Source: Candidatus Anstonella stagnisolia
GTDB taxonomy: Archaea > Micrarchaeota > Micrarchaeia > Anstonellales > Anstonellaceae
Assembly: GCA_902384585.1 (NCBI GenBank)
Contig: CABMCJ010000004.1
Location: 186,001-250,000, forward strand
Reading direction: 5' to 3'
Length of the DNA: 64,000 nucleotides
Within the stretch, counting starts at the first letter, position 1, and the number at the start of each line of letters is the position of its first letter. The notes under the pieces are model-generated. The model ran no database searches and was not told the origin of the DNA. It saw only the letters and a list, made by a program, of their open reading frames with translations. Position numbers and translations under genes: made by a program. Below, in pieces: positions 23,631 to 32,644 of this stretch.

Positions 23631-23662
23631 CCACTGGAAAGTTACCTGCGAATTGTTTTTAT
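23631..23662 (+). promoter_or_regulatory. Promoter of radC with shared upstream element (copy 3)
   Basis: CCACTGGAAAGTTACCT (23631-23647) is followed after 8 nt by a TATA-like TTTTTAT (23656-23662), 23 nt before the ATG at 23685. The element matches the one upstream of the AlbA_2/ATPase gene over 17 bp and that of the AbrB-like gene over 13 bp. Confidence 0.6.
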
Positions 23663-23684
23663 TCCATGCAGGAAAATCCTGGGC

Positions 23685-24347
23685 ATGAAAATACTTGACA
23701 TGCCTAAGGGAAGCCGCCCGCGCGAGCGGCTTGGAAAATACGGCGCTGCCTGCCTGGGCGACGCTGAGCTGCTTGCGCTCATTTTGCAGAAGGGCAATGG
23801 GAAGGAGAATGCAATTGACCTTGGCAACCGGCTTATTTTGCAATACGGGCTTGCAGGGCTATGCGGCTGCACGCTCAACGAATTGAAAGGGATAGGCGGG
23901 ATGGGCGAGGCAAAATCGTGCGCACTTCTCGCTGCCTTTGAGATTGCGCGCAGGCAGGAAAGGGCAATGAAGGAAAGCGCGCCGCTTAACACGCCTGCAG
24001 AGGCATTTGCATACCTCTGCCCGAAAATGTCGCACCTTGAGCAGGAGCATTTTGTTGTGCTGCACATTGATTCCAAGAACAGGGTGAAAAAGGAGGAGAC
24101 CGTTTTTATCGGGACATTGAACTGCTCTGCGATACACCCGCGCGAAATATACAAGGCTGCGCTCAAGGAAAGTTCCGCCGCGATAATAGTCGCGCACAAC
24201 CACCCTTCCGGAGACCCCTCGCCATCGGACGATGACAGGAGGATTACGCGCAGGCTGGCAGGGGTTGGAAAGCTCGTTGGGATACCGCTGCTTGCGCACA
24301 TTGTAATCGGGAAAGGGAAATTCGAATTGCTGGAAGGCAACGGATGA
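23685..24347 (+). CDS. radC: RadC-family JAB/MPN metalloprotein
   Basis: The 220-residue protein has the RadC layout: a helix-hairpin-helix-containing N-terminal half (RPRERLGKYGAACLGDAELL, then ELKGIGGMGEAKSCAL), then the JAB/MPN metal site. The zinc pattern H-x-H-x7-S-x2-D is complete (H171, H173, S181, D184 in HNHPSGDPSPSDDD). RadC proteins are common in bacteria and their DNA-repair role is not established; they are rare in archaea, so horizontal gain is likely. The start at ATG 23685 sits 23 nt after a TATA box. The upstream element is shared with two regulator genes. Confidence 0.9.
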   Translation: MKILDMPKGSRPRERLGKYGAACLGDAELLALILQKGNGKENAIDLGNRLILQYGLAGLCGCTLNELKGIGGMGEAKSCALLAAFEIARRQERAMKESAPLNTPAEAFAYLCPKMSHLEQEHFVVLHIDSKNRVKKEETVFIGTLNCSAIHPREIYKAALKESSAAIIVAHNHPSGDPSPSDDDRRITRRLAGVGKLVGIPLLAHIVIGKGKFELLEGNG

Positions 24348-24410
24348 AAAACAGGGTTTATAACAAATCTTTTATATCTTGCCTGCAGTTGGTGCATGGG
24401 GGTGTTACTG

Positions 24411-26606
24411 ATGCGGTTTGTCCTTCTTGCGGCTGCGGTTGCAGTATTTTTGCTTATTTTTGGGTGTGCGGGGCAGCCTGAAGTGCAGCCGGCTTCGCAG
24501 CAGGAAATGCCTTTTGGGGAAAACCCAAATGCACAGAAGCAGGGCTGCACAAGCTATGCGCCCGAGGAATGCCCTTCTGGGTGCGTTGTGTGCCCGCCGT
24601 GCGAGGCATGCAGCTCAATCTCATGCCAGAGCGAGCAGTTTTGCAAAAGTATCGGATTCAACAGAAGCTGGTGGGAGGAGGTAAAGCCGAAAGATGCCCC
24701 TGGTTCCCAACAGCAAAATTCCAAGCAAACCCAACAGCCAATGCCGTTGCAGCAGCCGCCTTTGCAGCAGCCGAATCCGCAGGGAAATGCACAGGGGCCA
24801 GGGCTTCCTTCGCTGAACCCAAATGCACCGCTTCCGCCAGCGCCTGAAAATGCGCCCGAGGGGAAATTGCTGGAAAAAAATATCGGGAGCGTGAAGGCAC
24901 AGTATTTTTCAACCGCGATTGCGAGGGGCCTTACGCAAAGCGGCACGGATTATTTCATCACGCTGAACAATACGGGAAGCAGCAGCGCGAAAATATGCGC
25001 GCCATCGTGCTGCAGCGAGCTTAGGAGCTTTGTGCCAAGCTGGAACCTGCACTTCTTTTCAATGCAGGATTTCCCGATTGAGCTTAAGTCGGGCGAGGTG
25101 AAGAAGCTCTGGTATTTTGCATCCCTTGACGAGCCAAGGGGATTTTTCAACGTAACTTTCAAGATGTGGCAGTGCGAAAATGAAGGGAGCGCGGTTTCGC
25201 TGCCTGTTGCTTTTGGGGCAACGGACGAGAGGTTCTGGGGAAAGGAAACAAGCTATTTGCAGGGAAGCGTGAAGGATGAGGAAGGCAATCCGATTAAGGG
25301 CGCAAGCGTTGTTGCATTAACGGGTTGCGGCAGAGTGGATTTCAGGGGAGAAAGCGATGCGCAGGGGAAATATGCGATTGCGCTGCTTGGAATGGAGGAC
25401 ATTGATGCTATTTACCAAGGAAGGGAAATTTCGTGCGATTCAAAGGGATACTGGATTGCGGTTGAAAAAGAGGGGTATGGGTATTATTATGCGGACAAGA
25501 TTTTGCCAACAAGAAGCACTGGGGCAAATGCGGACATTGTGCTGAAAAAGAAAGCGCAGGGCGCGCAATACGAAATGGAATGGGAGAAAAAAGTGCCTGA
25601 CAATTACGGGTTTTTCTGGGTAAAGCCCTCGGCGGACTGGAGCGTGTTTGCGGCTGCACAGTCCAAGCACCCGCCAGAGCTTAACAAGCCGACAAACTTC
25701 TACCTCTTTGATGCAAGCGGGAATGTTTTGTGGAAGCAGCCGACCCAAAACGAGTGCTGGGGCATTGACATTGCGAAGGATGGAAGCGAAGTTGTTGCAG
25801 GCTGCCATGACGGGTATGTGTACGCGGTGGACAGGTCAGGAAAGCTGCTGTGGAAATACAATGAGAACGCAATGGTGCGAAGCGCGTGCATATCTGCGGA
25901 TGGGAAAACTGTGCTGTCGGGCACGATGGGCACGCTGCAACTATTTGATGCAAAAAGCGGCTCAAAAACAGACGTAAAGCGGAGCGGGGACTGGCTGCGA
26001 AACTGCGCGTTCTATGCGGACAACTCGGGCTTTGTTGTGGGCTCAAGGGAGACAGGGGGGTTCAGTTCCTCCGGCGTGCAGGAATGGCAGCAGATAATAG
26101 GGGAGTTCCCGCTTTTCATGGGAGTGGACAACAACAGGAATGTTTATGCGTCCGGAAAAAGCAGGACGTTTTTCTCCTTTGATGGGAACGGGAGCGTGCG
26201 CTGGACGCACAAGATAGCAGAGCCCACTGTGACTGCGGGCGCTGTTGCTCCTGCTGTTGGAAAAATCGCGGCGGGGAGCGTGGGCGGCTCGGTGTATTTG
26301 TTTGATGCGAACGGGACGCTTCTTTGGAGAAGGGGCGCGCTTGGGTTCGGGGAGTTCAGCGCAGTAGGGCACAATGCAATTGCAATTTCGCAGGACGGGA
26401 CAAGGATTGTTGCCGGCACGGACAGCAACTGCGTAGTCCTTTATGATGAGGCGGGCACAATGCTGTGGAAAAAATGCATTGAGCCAGATGCGTCAAACCC
26501 GGAGCTTAAGATGGGCGTCACAAACGTGCAGATTTCCCCGGACAAGGCAAAGATAATCGCAACTTATGGGGACAATTATGTCCGCATGTTCAGCCTGAAG
26601 CAATAG
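24411..26606 (+). CDS. Beta-propeller (PQQ/WD-like) surface lipoprotein
   Basis: ATG at 24411 opens MRFVLLAAAVAVFLLIFGC with lipobox IFGC. After a Gln/Pro-rich linker comes a cysteine-containing region. Next is a Cna-B/carboxypeptidase-regulatory-like domain (about 285-345, GSVKDEEGNPIKGASVVALT). The C-terminal half (about 390-731) consists of repeated strands such as GNVLWKQP, GKLLWKYN, GSVRWTHK and GTLLWRRG, typical of seven- or eight-bladed PQQ/pyrrolo-quinoline-type propellers. The protein is anchored outside the membrane. A TATA box (GTTTATAAC) lies upstream at about 24357-24365. No enzyme motif was seen, so a scaffold or sensor role is most likely. Confidence 0.75.
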   Translation: MRFVLLAAAVAVFLLIFGCAGQPEVQPASQQEMPFGENPNAQKQGCTSYAPEECPSGCVVCPPCEACSSISCQSEQFCKSIGFNRSWWEEVKPKDAPGSQQQNSKQTQQPMPLQQPPLQQPNPQGNAQGPGLPSLNPNAPLPPAPENAPEGKLLEKNIGSVKAQYFSTAIARGLTQSGTDYFITLNNTGSSSAKICAPSCCSELRSFVPSWNLHFFSMQDFPIELKSGEVKKLWYFASLDEPRGFFNVTFKMWQCENEGSAVSLPVAFGATDERFWGKETSYLQGSVKDEEGNPIKGASVVALTGCGRVDFRGESDAQGKYAIALLGMEDIDAIYQGREISCDSKGYWIAVEKEGYGYYYADKILPTRSTGANADIVLKKKAQGAQYEMEWEKKVPDNYGFFWVKPSADWSVFAAAQSKHPPELNKPTNFYLFDASGNVLWKQPTQNECWGIDIAKDGSEVVAGCHDGYVYAVDRSGKLLWKYNENAMVRSACISADGKTVLSGTMGTLQLFDAKSGSKTDVKRSGDWLRNCAFYADNSGFVVGSRETGGFSSSGVQEWQQIIGEFPLFMGVDNNRNVYASGKSRTFFSFDGNGSVRWTHKIAEPTVTAGAVAPAVGKIAAGSVGGSVYLFDANGTLLWRRGALGFGEFSAVGHNAIAISQDGTRIVAGTDSNCVVLYDEAGTMLWKKCIEPDASNPELKMGVTNVQISPDKAKIIATYGDNYVRMFSLKQ

Positions 26607-26670
26607 AAATGGGAAAGGGGCATAACGTTTTCCAGAGCAGCAGGAGTTATAACGCTTTCCTGCGAGTGCA

Positions 26671-27855
26671 ATGCGAGGCGGTGCAATGGGCGTCGTTGAA
26701 ACCGGAAACGTAGCGTACACGAATTACACAGGCGACATAACGCTTGCGCGCAAGGGGCAGAAAACCAAGTTTGCGCAGGCAAAAAACATGGATGAGGAAC
26801 TGGAGCTCATGCAGAAGCAGAAAATACAGGATGGGGACTGCATAAGCACTGGAAGGAAATCTTTCATCACAATTGCAGGGCACCCGAAGGGAGGGGCATT
26901 CCAGTTCATTTCTGTTTTTCCTGAGAGCGAGCTTGTGCTGCGCACAAAAAACTGGGAAGGTGCGGTGAAGGGCGAGGAACAGAAGGGGCAGGGGATTTCA
27001 AAAATTGAATTCGCAAAGGGCACGTTCATTGTGTATCCTGCGGATGCGCAGCTTGAGATTCCCCTTGTGGAAATAAAGGACATAAACGAGGACAAGGGCA
27101 TGCAGTTCAAGTTCATACTGGACATTGTGCAAGGCGCCACTGTAGTAATACCGGGTTCTAGGATGCTTGTGAAAAGCAAGGCAGGGGGAAAACCGTGTGA
27201 AACCTACCCGGCGTATGGGTCAATGGGAATGACGCAGCTCATGGTAACAACAAGCGGGATGTACGAGAAAAGCATGGAGGTGGACGAGCGGGTTGCAAAG
27301 CTTTCATCCACTGCGCTGCAAATAGGCATGGGCATTCCCGCAGGTTTGAAATATGAGGAGGGGAGCGCGGAATACGCACTGCGCAAAATCAAGGAAAACA
27401 AGAAGAAAACCGAAGAGGCGGTTAAAAGCGCAGGGGAAATTGACGTTGAGGCGATGCGCAAAAAAGGCGCAAGCGAGGCGCAGATAGAGCTTGCAAAATC
27501 AATGCGCGCATCCATGAAGGCTGCAAGCGGCAGCGGGGCCGCGTTTGGCATCAACATGCTTGCAAGCATGGATTTCTCAAAAATGAAGGACATGCCCGGG
27601 CTTACGCCCGAGCAGAAAAAGCAGATGGAGGAGGCTGCGCCGAAATTCGCGCAACTGCAAAAGCAGCTTTCCGGCGCAAAATTGCAGCAGATTAATGCGC
27701 AGGCGCAACTGTCGGAAAAATACCTGCAGACTGCCGCAAGCGACCCGGTTGCAAAAAAGCGCGTGAACCAGGCAAAGGCGCAAATGCAGGAAATGATTGA
27801 TTCTTTTTCCCTGCCGCCTTATCCAAAGCCGGATGAGAAATTCAGGGTAAAATAA
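26671..27855 (+). CDS. FecR-like-fold protein, cluster gene 1
   Basis: The 394 residues have no signal peptide. Residues about 15-180 form a beta-rich domain with the FecR-like word IQDGDCISTGRKSFITI and later ISKIEFAKGTFIVYP. The C-terminal half is helical and Lys/Gln/Ala-rich (about 245-380), ending SLPPYPKPDEKFRVK. The last segment reappears inside cluster gene 3 (LPSPAKPDAKYEVK), so the two are related. The TATA box TTATAAC at about 26646 fits a start at 26671 or the next in-frame ATG at 26686. The product seems cytoplasmic, unusual for FecR folds. Confidence 0.65.
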   Translation: MRGGAMGVVETGNVAYTNYTGDITLARKGQKTKFAQAKNMDEELELMQKQKIQDGDCISTGRKSFITIAGHPKGGAFQFISVFPESELVLRTKNWEGAVKGEEQKGQGISKIEFAKGTFIVYPADAQLEIPLVEIKDINEDKGMQFKFILDIVQGATVVIPGSRMLVKSKAGGKPCETYPAYGSMGMTQLMVTTSGMYEKSMEVDERVAKLSSTALQIGMGIPAGLKYEEGSAEYALRKIKENKKKTEEAVKSAGEIDVEAMRKKGASEAQIELAKSMRASMKAASGSGAAFGINMLASMDFSKMKDMPGLTPEQKKQMEEAAPKFAQLQKQLSGAKLQQINAQAQLSEKYLQTAASDPVAKKRVNQAKAQMQEMIDSFSLPPYPKPDEKFRVK

Positions 27856-27868
27856 AAGGGGCATGCAT

Positions 27869-28642
27869 ATGGCAAACGCACAGGAAATTTTAGGTGGATG
27901 CGAGGAAACGCTTGCGAAGAACGCGGACGCAAGGTACGCGATGATGAAGGGCTATTTCAAGGATAAAAAGATGAAGGAATACGAGGACAGGGCGGACAAT
28001 GCGAGGGCGGCTTTCCAGTCGTGCAGAAGCGCCATGAAGGGGGCAGGCGGGATTGTGGGTGCGCAGGGGATTGCCGCACCGATTGAAAAGGAGCTGGGCG
28101 CATTTGAAGCCGCGTTCGTGAAATGGTATGAGAATGACGAGGATGTTGATGATGCCGGGATGTTCACGCACGTGGTTTCGCTTTTTAGGGAAACAAAGGA
28201 GCTTGTTTGCGTTTACAAATCGTGCATGGGGCTGCTTGGGGAAGCAAGGAAAGCCCCAAAGCCCAAAGAGGCGTGCACCAGGGAACTGGAAAAGGCAAGG
28301 GAAAAATACATGGAGGCTGCGCAAAAAGTTGATGCGCTTGCGCAGCAAACGCAGGAGGAGAGGGCAACGGACGACTCTTCCACGCTGGTGCGCTATCTTG
28401 GGCTCAACCACGAGGCGCGCATTGCAGAAATGATGGCGCCCTCGCAGAAAAACAATGCGGCCGAGCGGGCGATAAGCAGCATGGGCAGCGAGCGCAGCCT
28501 TCTCTTGAATTTGCGCGCGCATGCGTACCACATGAAGAACAAGGCAATGCAAAAGGCTGCGATGGATGCACTGGGCGCATTTTTTGAATACCAGGGGATG
28601 CTGTGCGCATGCTATGCAATTTCGGACATGGAAGGCGGATGA
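27869..28642 (+). CDS. Helical cytoplasmic protein, cluster gene 2
   Basis: ATG at 27869 has GGGG eight bases upstream; the ATG six bases earlier is too close to it. The 257-residue product is predicted fully helical, with repeated heptads (KDKKMKEYEDRADNARAA, ELEKAREKYMEAAQKVDALA). It lies 13 nt after gene 1 and its stop overlaps the start of gene 3 by ATGA. A scaffold or adaptor for the two FecR-like proteins is the simplest reading. No family was recognised. Confidence 0.65.
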   Translation: MANAQEILGGCEETLAKNADARYAMMKGYFKDKKMKEYEDRADNARAAFQSCRSAMKGAGGIVGAQGIAAPIEKELGAFEAAFVKWYENDEDVDDAGMFTHVVSLFRETKELVCVYKSCMGLLGEARKAPKPKEACTRELEKAREKYMEAAQKVDALAQQTQEERATDDSSTLVRYLGLNHEARIAEMMAPSQKNNAAERAISSMGSERSLLLNLRAHAYHMKNKAMQKAAMDALGAFFEYQGMLCACYAISDMEGG

Positions 28643-30330
28643 GCCGGAATTTGGCGCGGGAAGCGCGGGATGGTTTTATGGACAAGGCTGCAAAGGAAAA
28701 AGTTTATGCAGGCGGGATGGGAACGGGCAGCATAGAGCCCAAAAGCGGATACGATTATGAGATGGGCGGGGCGCCCAAAAAAGAGAAATCAAATTCAACG
28801 GGCATAAGCGCGACTTGCGGGAAAAACGTAACTGTCGTGCGCGGGGGGAAAAAGATTCCGGCTGTGGTGGAGCCGTTTTCAAAAAAATTCAGGCTTGAAA
28901 GCGGGGACTGCGTTGAAACAGGGGATGCGTCTTACGTATTTTCCATAATGGACGTGCCAAAGGGGGACGACCCGTGCACAACAATAATGATGTTCCCAAA
29001 CAGCAGGGTGGAAATCTCCACAAGGCACTCGAGCGGGGGAGGAATCGAGGGCGGCACGGACGTGATAACAAAGGTGAAGTTCCTTGAGGGGATGATTTCG
29101 TTCTCCGGCCCGTGCGAATTTGAGCTTGGGGCAAAGCTTCCCGTAAAACTCACCAGGATGTCATTTGGCACAGCGATGGCATTTTGCTCTGAAATCCGAA
29201 AGGACGGCTCGGTTGCATTCTTCAACACGGTTGCGGAGATTGAGCATGCGCGCGCAAAAGTGAAGGCAGTGCTTTTTGCAAAGGAGACGGTTGCGACCCC
29301 GGACGCGCTTTACTGCCTGCCTGCGCTTGAGGAAAGGTACGTGCAAGCGCAAAAGGCAATCGGGCTGCTTGGGAAATCGCAGGGAAGCGTGCTTGGGAAA
29401 AGCATGCAAAGCATGCCAGGCTTAAGCGAGGCGGGCGTCAGGGCGCAAATGCAGGGCGCAATGGATGAAAACGTTGCACAGATGAAACGCGAGCTTGCGG
29501 AAAACAAATACCTGCCGAAAAACGTGGCAGAGGAATACAGGAAAAGCATTGCGCAAATGGAGGGGAAGAAAGCGCCCGCGCCGGCAAGGGACGAAGGGAA
29601 AAGGGAATCCGCAATCAAGGCAGGGGTTGCAAAAATGATAACGGACGGGGATGCCGCGCGCTCGGAACTTGCCTCGTTGCGCCTGCCTTCGCCTGCAAAG
29701 CCCGATGCAAAATACGAGGTAAAGGAGGACAAGTCGGAAAGAAGGGTAATGGGCATGGATGATTACATGCGCAACGCGTGGGCGGTTTCAAAAAAGCAAA
29801 ACGAGGCGGAGGCGCAGTTTCGGGATGGGAAAATTTCAAAAGCAGAGCTTGCTTCAAGGCTGAAAAGCCTGCATGAGGAGGCGATTGCGCCCATGAAAAA
29901 AGCAACTGAACACATGCAAAACGCAGGGAAGGAAGGCAAGCCGCTGCTTGCCGCCGCAAGCGCGAAGGCGAAGATAGGCAAAACAGTGCAATACGGGGCG
30001 ATTTCGATAATGGTGCGCGAGGCGGAGATAGGGCCGGAATTCAACATGATAAAATGCCCGGCAGGAAGCCTGTTTGTTGCAGTCGGGCTTAGGCTTGAGA
30101 ACACAAAGAGCGCCTCAACGGCATACATCGTGCCTGATGAGGAAATATGGCTGAATTTCGGTGCAGGCGAGCCAGTGAACCCTGAAAACTACAAATTTGA
30201 AACTGCGCTTGAAAAGGGAAAGCCGGCTGAAGGGTATGTTTGGTACAAGGTGCCGCAGGGCGCGAAAAAATTCAGCATAATGCTTGGGAAAAAGAAAATG
30301 CCAAAATTGCCCGTTGACTTTGGATTTTAG
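28639..30330 (+). CDS. FecR-like-fold protein with C-terminal DUF4352-like domain, cluster gene 3
   Basis: ATG at 28639 overlaps the previous stop (ATGA). About 563 residues: a FecR-like beta domain (about 65-200) with LESGDCVETGDASYVFSI, a helical middle related to gene 1, the shared LPSPAKPDAKYEVKED segment, and another helical stretch. The C-terminal beta domain (about 450-560) has VQYGAISIMVREAEIG, then GSLFVAVGLRLENTKS. The last domain resembles DUF4352/telokin-like Ig folds, which are usually extracytoplasmic, yet no signal peptide is visible. It is probably made together with genes 1 and 2. Confidence 0.65.
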   Translation: MSRNLAREARDGFMDKAAKEKVYAGGMGTGSIEPKSGYDYEMGGAPKKEKSNSTGISATCGKNVTVVRGGKKIPAVVEPFSKKFRLESGDCVETGDASYVFSIMDVPKGDDPCTTIMMFPNSRVEISTRHSSGGGIEGGTDVITKVKFLEGMISFSGPCEFELGAKLPVKLTRMSFGTAMAFCSEIRKDGSVAFFNTVAEIEHARAKVKAVLFAKETVATPDALYCLPALEERYVQAQKAIGLLGKSQGSVLGKSMQSMPGLSEAGVRAQMQGAMDENVAQMKRELAENKYLPKNVAEEYRKSIAQMEGKKAPAPARDEGKRESAIKAGVAKMITDGDAARSELASLRLPSPAKPDAKYEVKEDKSERRVMGMDDYMRNAWAVSKKQNEAEAQFRDGKISKAELASRLKSLHEEAIAPMKKATEHMQNAGKEGKPLLAAASAKAKIGKTVQYGAISIMVREAEIGPEFNMIKCPAGSLFVAVGLRLENTKSASTAYIVPDEEIWLNFGAGEPVNPENYKFETALEKGKPAEGYVWYKVPQGAKKFSIMLGKKKMPKLPVDFGF

Positions 30331-30333
30331 CCA

Positions 30334-30618
30334 TCAGAGTTTTGCGCCGCAGCCGGTGCAGAAATTCGTGCCGGTGGGGTATTCCGCATTGCATTTCTTG
30401 CAAGTTACCATGAGAGATGCTCCGCAGCCGGGGCAGAACTTGGGGCGCGGGTCAGGTATTGCTTTCTTGCATTTTGGGCATGCGTTTGAAGGCGCTGCTT
30501 TTGCACCCTTGCCAGTTACGGCTGAAGCGCCTTTTGCCACAGTGTCGCTTATTGTCTGCCCTGCCTTCCATTCAAGGTCGCTTTTTACCTTGCCTGCGAT
30601 TCCGTCGAGTATTCCCAT
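30334..30618 (-). CDS. Double zinc-ribbon protein (94 aa)
   Basis: The first 45 residues are a helical, Gly/Lys-rich segment (MGILDGIAGKVKSDLEWK). The rest holds two zinc ribbons, CPKCKKAIPDPRPKFCPGCG and CKKCNAEYPTGTNFCTGCG. Double zinc ribbons of this type occur in many archaeal regulators and adaptors. The gene converges with the FecR-like cluster, with its stop 3 nt from that of cluster gene 3. No DNA-binding or enzymatic domain is joined to the ribbons. Confidence 0.75.
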   Translation of the reverse strand: MGILDGIAGKVKSDLEWKAGQTISDTVAKGASAVTGKGAKAAPSNACPKCKKAIPDPRPKFCPGCGASLMVTCKKCNAEYPTGTNFCTGCGAKL

Positions 30619-30703
30619 GTGACCACCTGCAAATGTAAAACGAATGCATGTTTAATAATGTTATAGGCAGGGCTTGGGCGCCTTTTGGATTATTTGGAGA
30701 AAA

Positions 30704-31462
30704 CTAGCCCTTTCGGAAATGCTCGTATTTTTCAAAAGAGCTTTCCTCTTTTTTGTTTTCATTTTTTCCACCCTCTTCCCTGAGAGGGGGAATTTTATTT
30801 TCGCCTTCGTTGTTGCGCAGGGAGTTTTTATTTTCGCCTTCTTCATTGCCCGTGGAATTTTTCCGGCTGTTTTTAACCGGATGCGAAAGGTGCAAATCAA
30901 TTGCCTTTAGTTCTGCGAGTATTTCGGAAAGCAGGTGCGAGGCATCAGTTCCCTGCGTGCGCGTTTCCTGCCCCATTGTGTTTTTCGCCTTTTCCGCGCG
31001 GTGCGTGAGCTCGCGCACGAGCGTGTCCTTTTCCGCAATGCCCGGCAGGGTTATTTCGGATGCAAGGCGAAGCGAGCCCGCGGTCTCTATTTCAAGCGTT
31101 GCAATGCCAAGCAGCCTCTCCGCGGCGCTGCGCTCGGCTGTGATGTCCTGTATTGTCGCATAGGGGATTACGGTTGTGCGCCTGCCGATTACGCCCTGGC
31201 GTATCACTATTTCGTTGTCGTCAAGCTCGTACGTGAAATTGCCGTATATCATTTCCATCCAGGAATAGTCTATGAGCCCGATAATTATTGCAATCATTGG
31301 AAGAACGTACAGGAAATTGGATTTTGTAATCCCTAAAAACGATGTGTCGGGGAATGCAAGGTAACCCGCGAAGCCTGCAAGCAGGAGGAAAAGGAGCAGG
31401 GCAATTGTTGGCAGGAACCACAGTACCTTAACGCGGGGATTGAGATGCACGCGTTCTGCCAT
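30704..31462 (-). CDS. bPH2 (YdbS/DUF304-like) membrane protein
   Basis: The 252-residue protein has two N-terminal membrane spans (about 14-36 and 48-66). A bacterial-PH-like domain (about 75-155) follows, with NFTYELDDNEIVIRQGVIGR, then VIPYATIQDITAERSAAERL and GIATLEIETAGS. These are the signature words of the YdbS/YdbT DUF304 family. The C-terminal 80 residues are a polar tail with a repeated GENKNSLRNNEGENK-like segment. The function of this family is not known; it is membrane-associated and often linked to the envelope. Confidence 0.8.
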   Translation of the reverse strand: MAERVHLNPRVKVLWFLPTIALLLFLLLAGFAGYLAFPDTSFLGITKSNFLYVLPMIAIIIGLIDYSWMEMIYGNFTYELDDNEIVIRQGVIGRRTTVIPYATIQDITAERSAAERLLGIATLEIETAGSLRLASEITLPGIAEKDTLVRELTHRAEKAKNTMGQETRTQGTDASHLLSEILAELKAIDLHLSHPVKNSRKNSTGNEEGENKNSLRNNEGENKIPPLREEGGKNENKKEESSFEKYEHFRKG

Positions 31463-31531
31463 GATGTATAGGCATTCGCACTAAACATGTAAATAAGTTT
31501 CGTTTACGGCGTGAAAAACCGCCAGGCAAGG

Positions 31532-32644
31532 CTATCCGAATGTGAAGGTGAAAAGCCCGAAGCCGCTTCCCTCTATTTCAAAGCGCAGCCGGTGCGTTCC
31601 GTATGAGGGCTGGTTTGTGAGGGAATAGAGCCTTTGCATGTTTACGGTGCAACTGTCTGCGCCGGAATCATCGCAGGAAACAGGCTTGCCATCAAGGAAT
31701 ACGCGCAGGGTGCTTCCTTTTGGGGAGCCTGCGACTATGTTCGCGTTTTTCGCGCTGTATATGAGCTCTACTGCGCCTTTTTCGCCTGCAAGCTCCATCG
31801 CGTCCTTTTTGTTTATCCAGCTGCCTTCAAGGTACGGGACGCTTTGCTCAAGGGAGGCTGGGATTGTCGCATTCAGGGCCTGCCCCTCAAAAAGCGGTTG
31901 CACGTTCCCAAGCGGCGCGCGCCTGAAGGAATTCCCAAGGTAAATTTCAGGGGTGAGGGGCTGAAGGAAACTTGGCTCAGTTGAACTGGGTTTTGTGGAA
32001 TTCATGTCCACCTGCGAGTGCCTTGCCTCGGTGAGAAGCTGCACTATTTCGGACTCTGTTTCATCGTATCCGCCCTCTCCTATGTGGTCAAAGCGCACCC
32101 TTCCGTTTGCGTCTATAAGGTAGTCGTGTGGCCAGTAGTTGTTCTGGTATGCGCCCCAGGTGGCATAATCGCTGTCAAGAACTACGGGATATTTTATGCC
32201 AAATTTTTCAACCGCAGCCTGCACGTTGGAATAGTTTTTCTCGAAATCAAATTCGGGGGTGTGCACGCCTATTACAACCAGCCCGTCCTTTGCATATTTT
32301 TCGTGCCAGCTTTCAACAAAGGGGATTGCGCGTATGCAATTTATGCACGAATACGTCCAGAAATCCATGAGCACTACTTTTCCCCGCAACGAGGCGAGAG
32401 TGAGATTGGAAGGGGCGTTTATGTAGCCCGTTATGCCTGTGAGTTCCGGTGCTTTGGGGTACGGTGAGAAAGCATCGGAAGGATTTTGCTGCGAGGCTGC
32501 ACCCGCCCCGGATGCGGCGGGGTTTTGCTGCGCATTTGATTGGGCGCTTGCAGATGGGATTTGAGGCTTTGTGGATTCTATGTACAATATTGCAACTGCA
32601 ATTAGTGCAAGGACCGCAATAAGATAGAGCGTGCTCTTTTCCAT
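31532..32644 (-). CDS. Membrane-anchored TlpA/DipZ-type thioredoxin
   Basis: An N-terminal span (about 5-22) anchors the protein. A Gln/Ala/Ser linker leads to a thioredoxin-fold domain (about 75-215), with DFWTYSCINCIRAIPF (redox cysteines C100 and C103 as CINC), then VVIGVHTPEFDFEK. A C-terminal beta domain (about 240-370) matches the sandwich-like tail of DipZ-type proteins. The next gene, 32645, encodes the CcdA membrane partner, with one base between them. Together they form a split DipZ, which carries reducing equivalents from the cytoplasm to the outer face of the membrane. Confidence 0.85.
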   Translation of the reverse strand: MEKSTLYLIAVLALIAVAILYIESTKPQIPSASAQSNAQQNPAASGAGAASQQNPSDAFSPYPKAPELTGITGYINAPSNLTLASLRGKVVLMDFWTYSCINCIRAIPFVESWHEKYAKDGLVVIGVHTPEFDFEKNYSNVQAAVEKFGIKYPVVLDSDYATWGAYQNNYWPHDYLIDANGRVRFDHIGEGGYDETESEIVQLLTEARHSQVDMNSTKPSSTEPSFLQPLTPEIYLGNSFRRAPLGNVQPLFEGQALNATIPASLEQSVPYLEGSWINKKDAMELAGEKGAVELIYSAKNANIVAGSPKGSTLRVFLDGKPVSCDDSGADSCTVNMQRLYSLTNQPSYGTHRLRFEIEGSGFGLFTFTFG

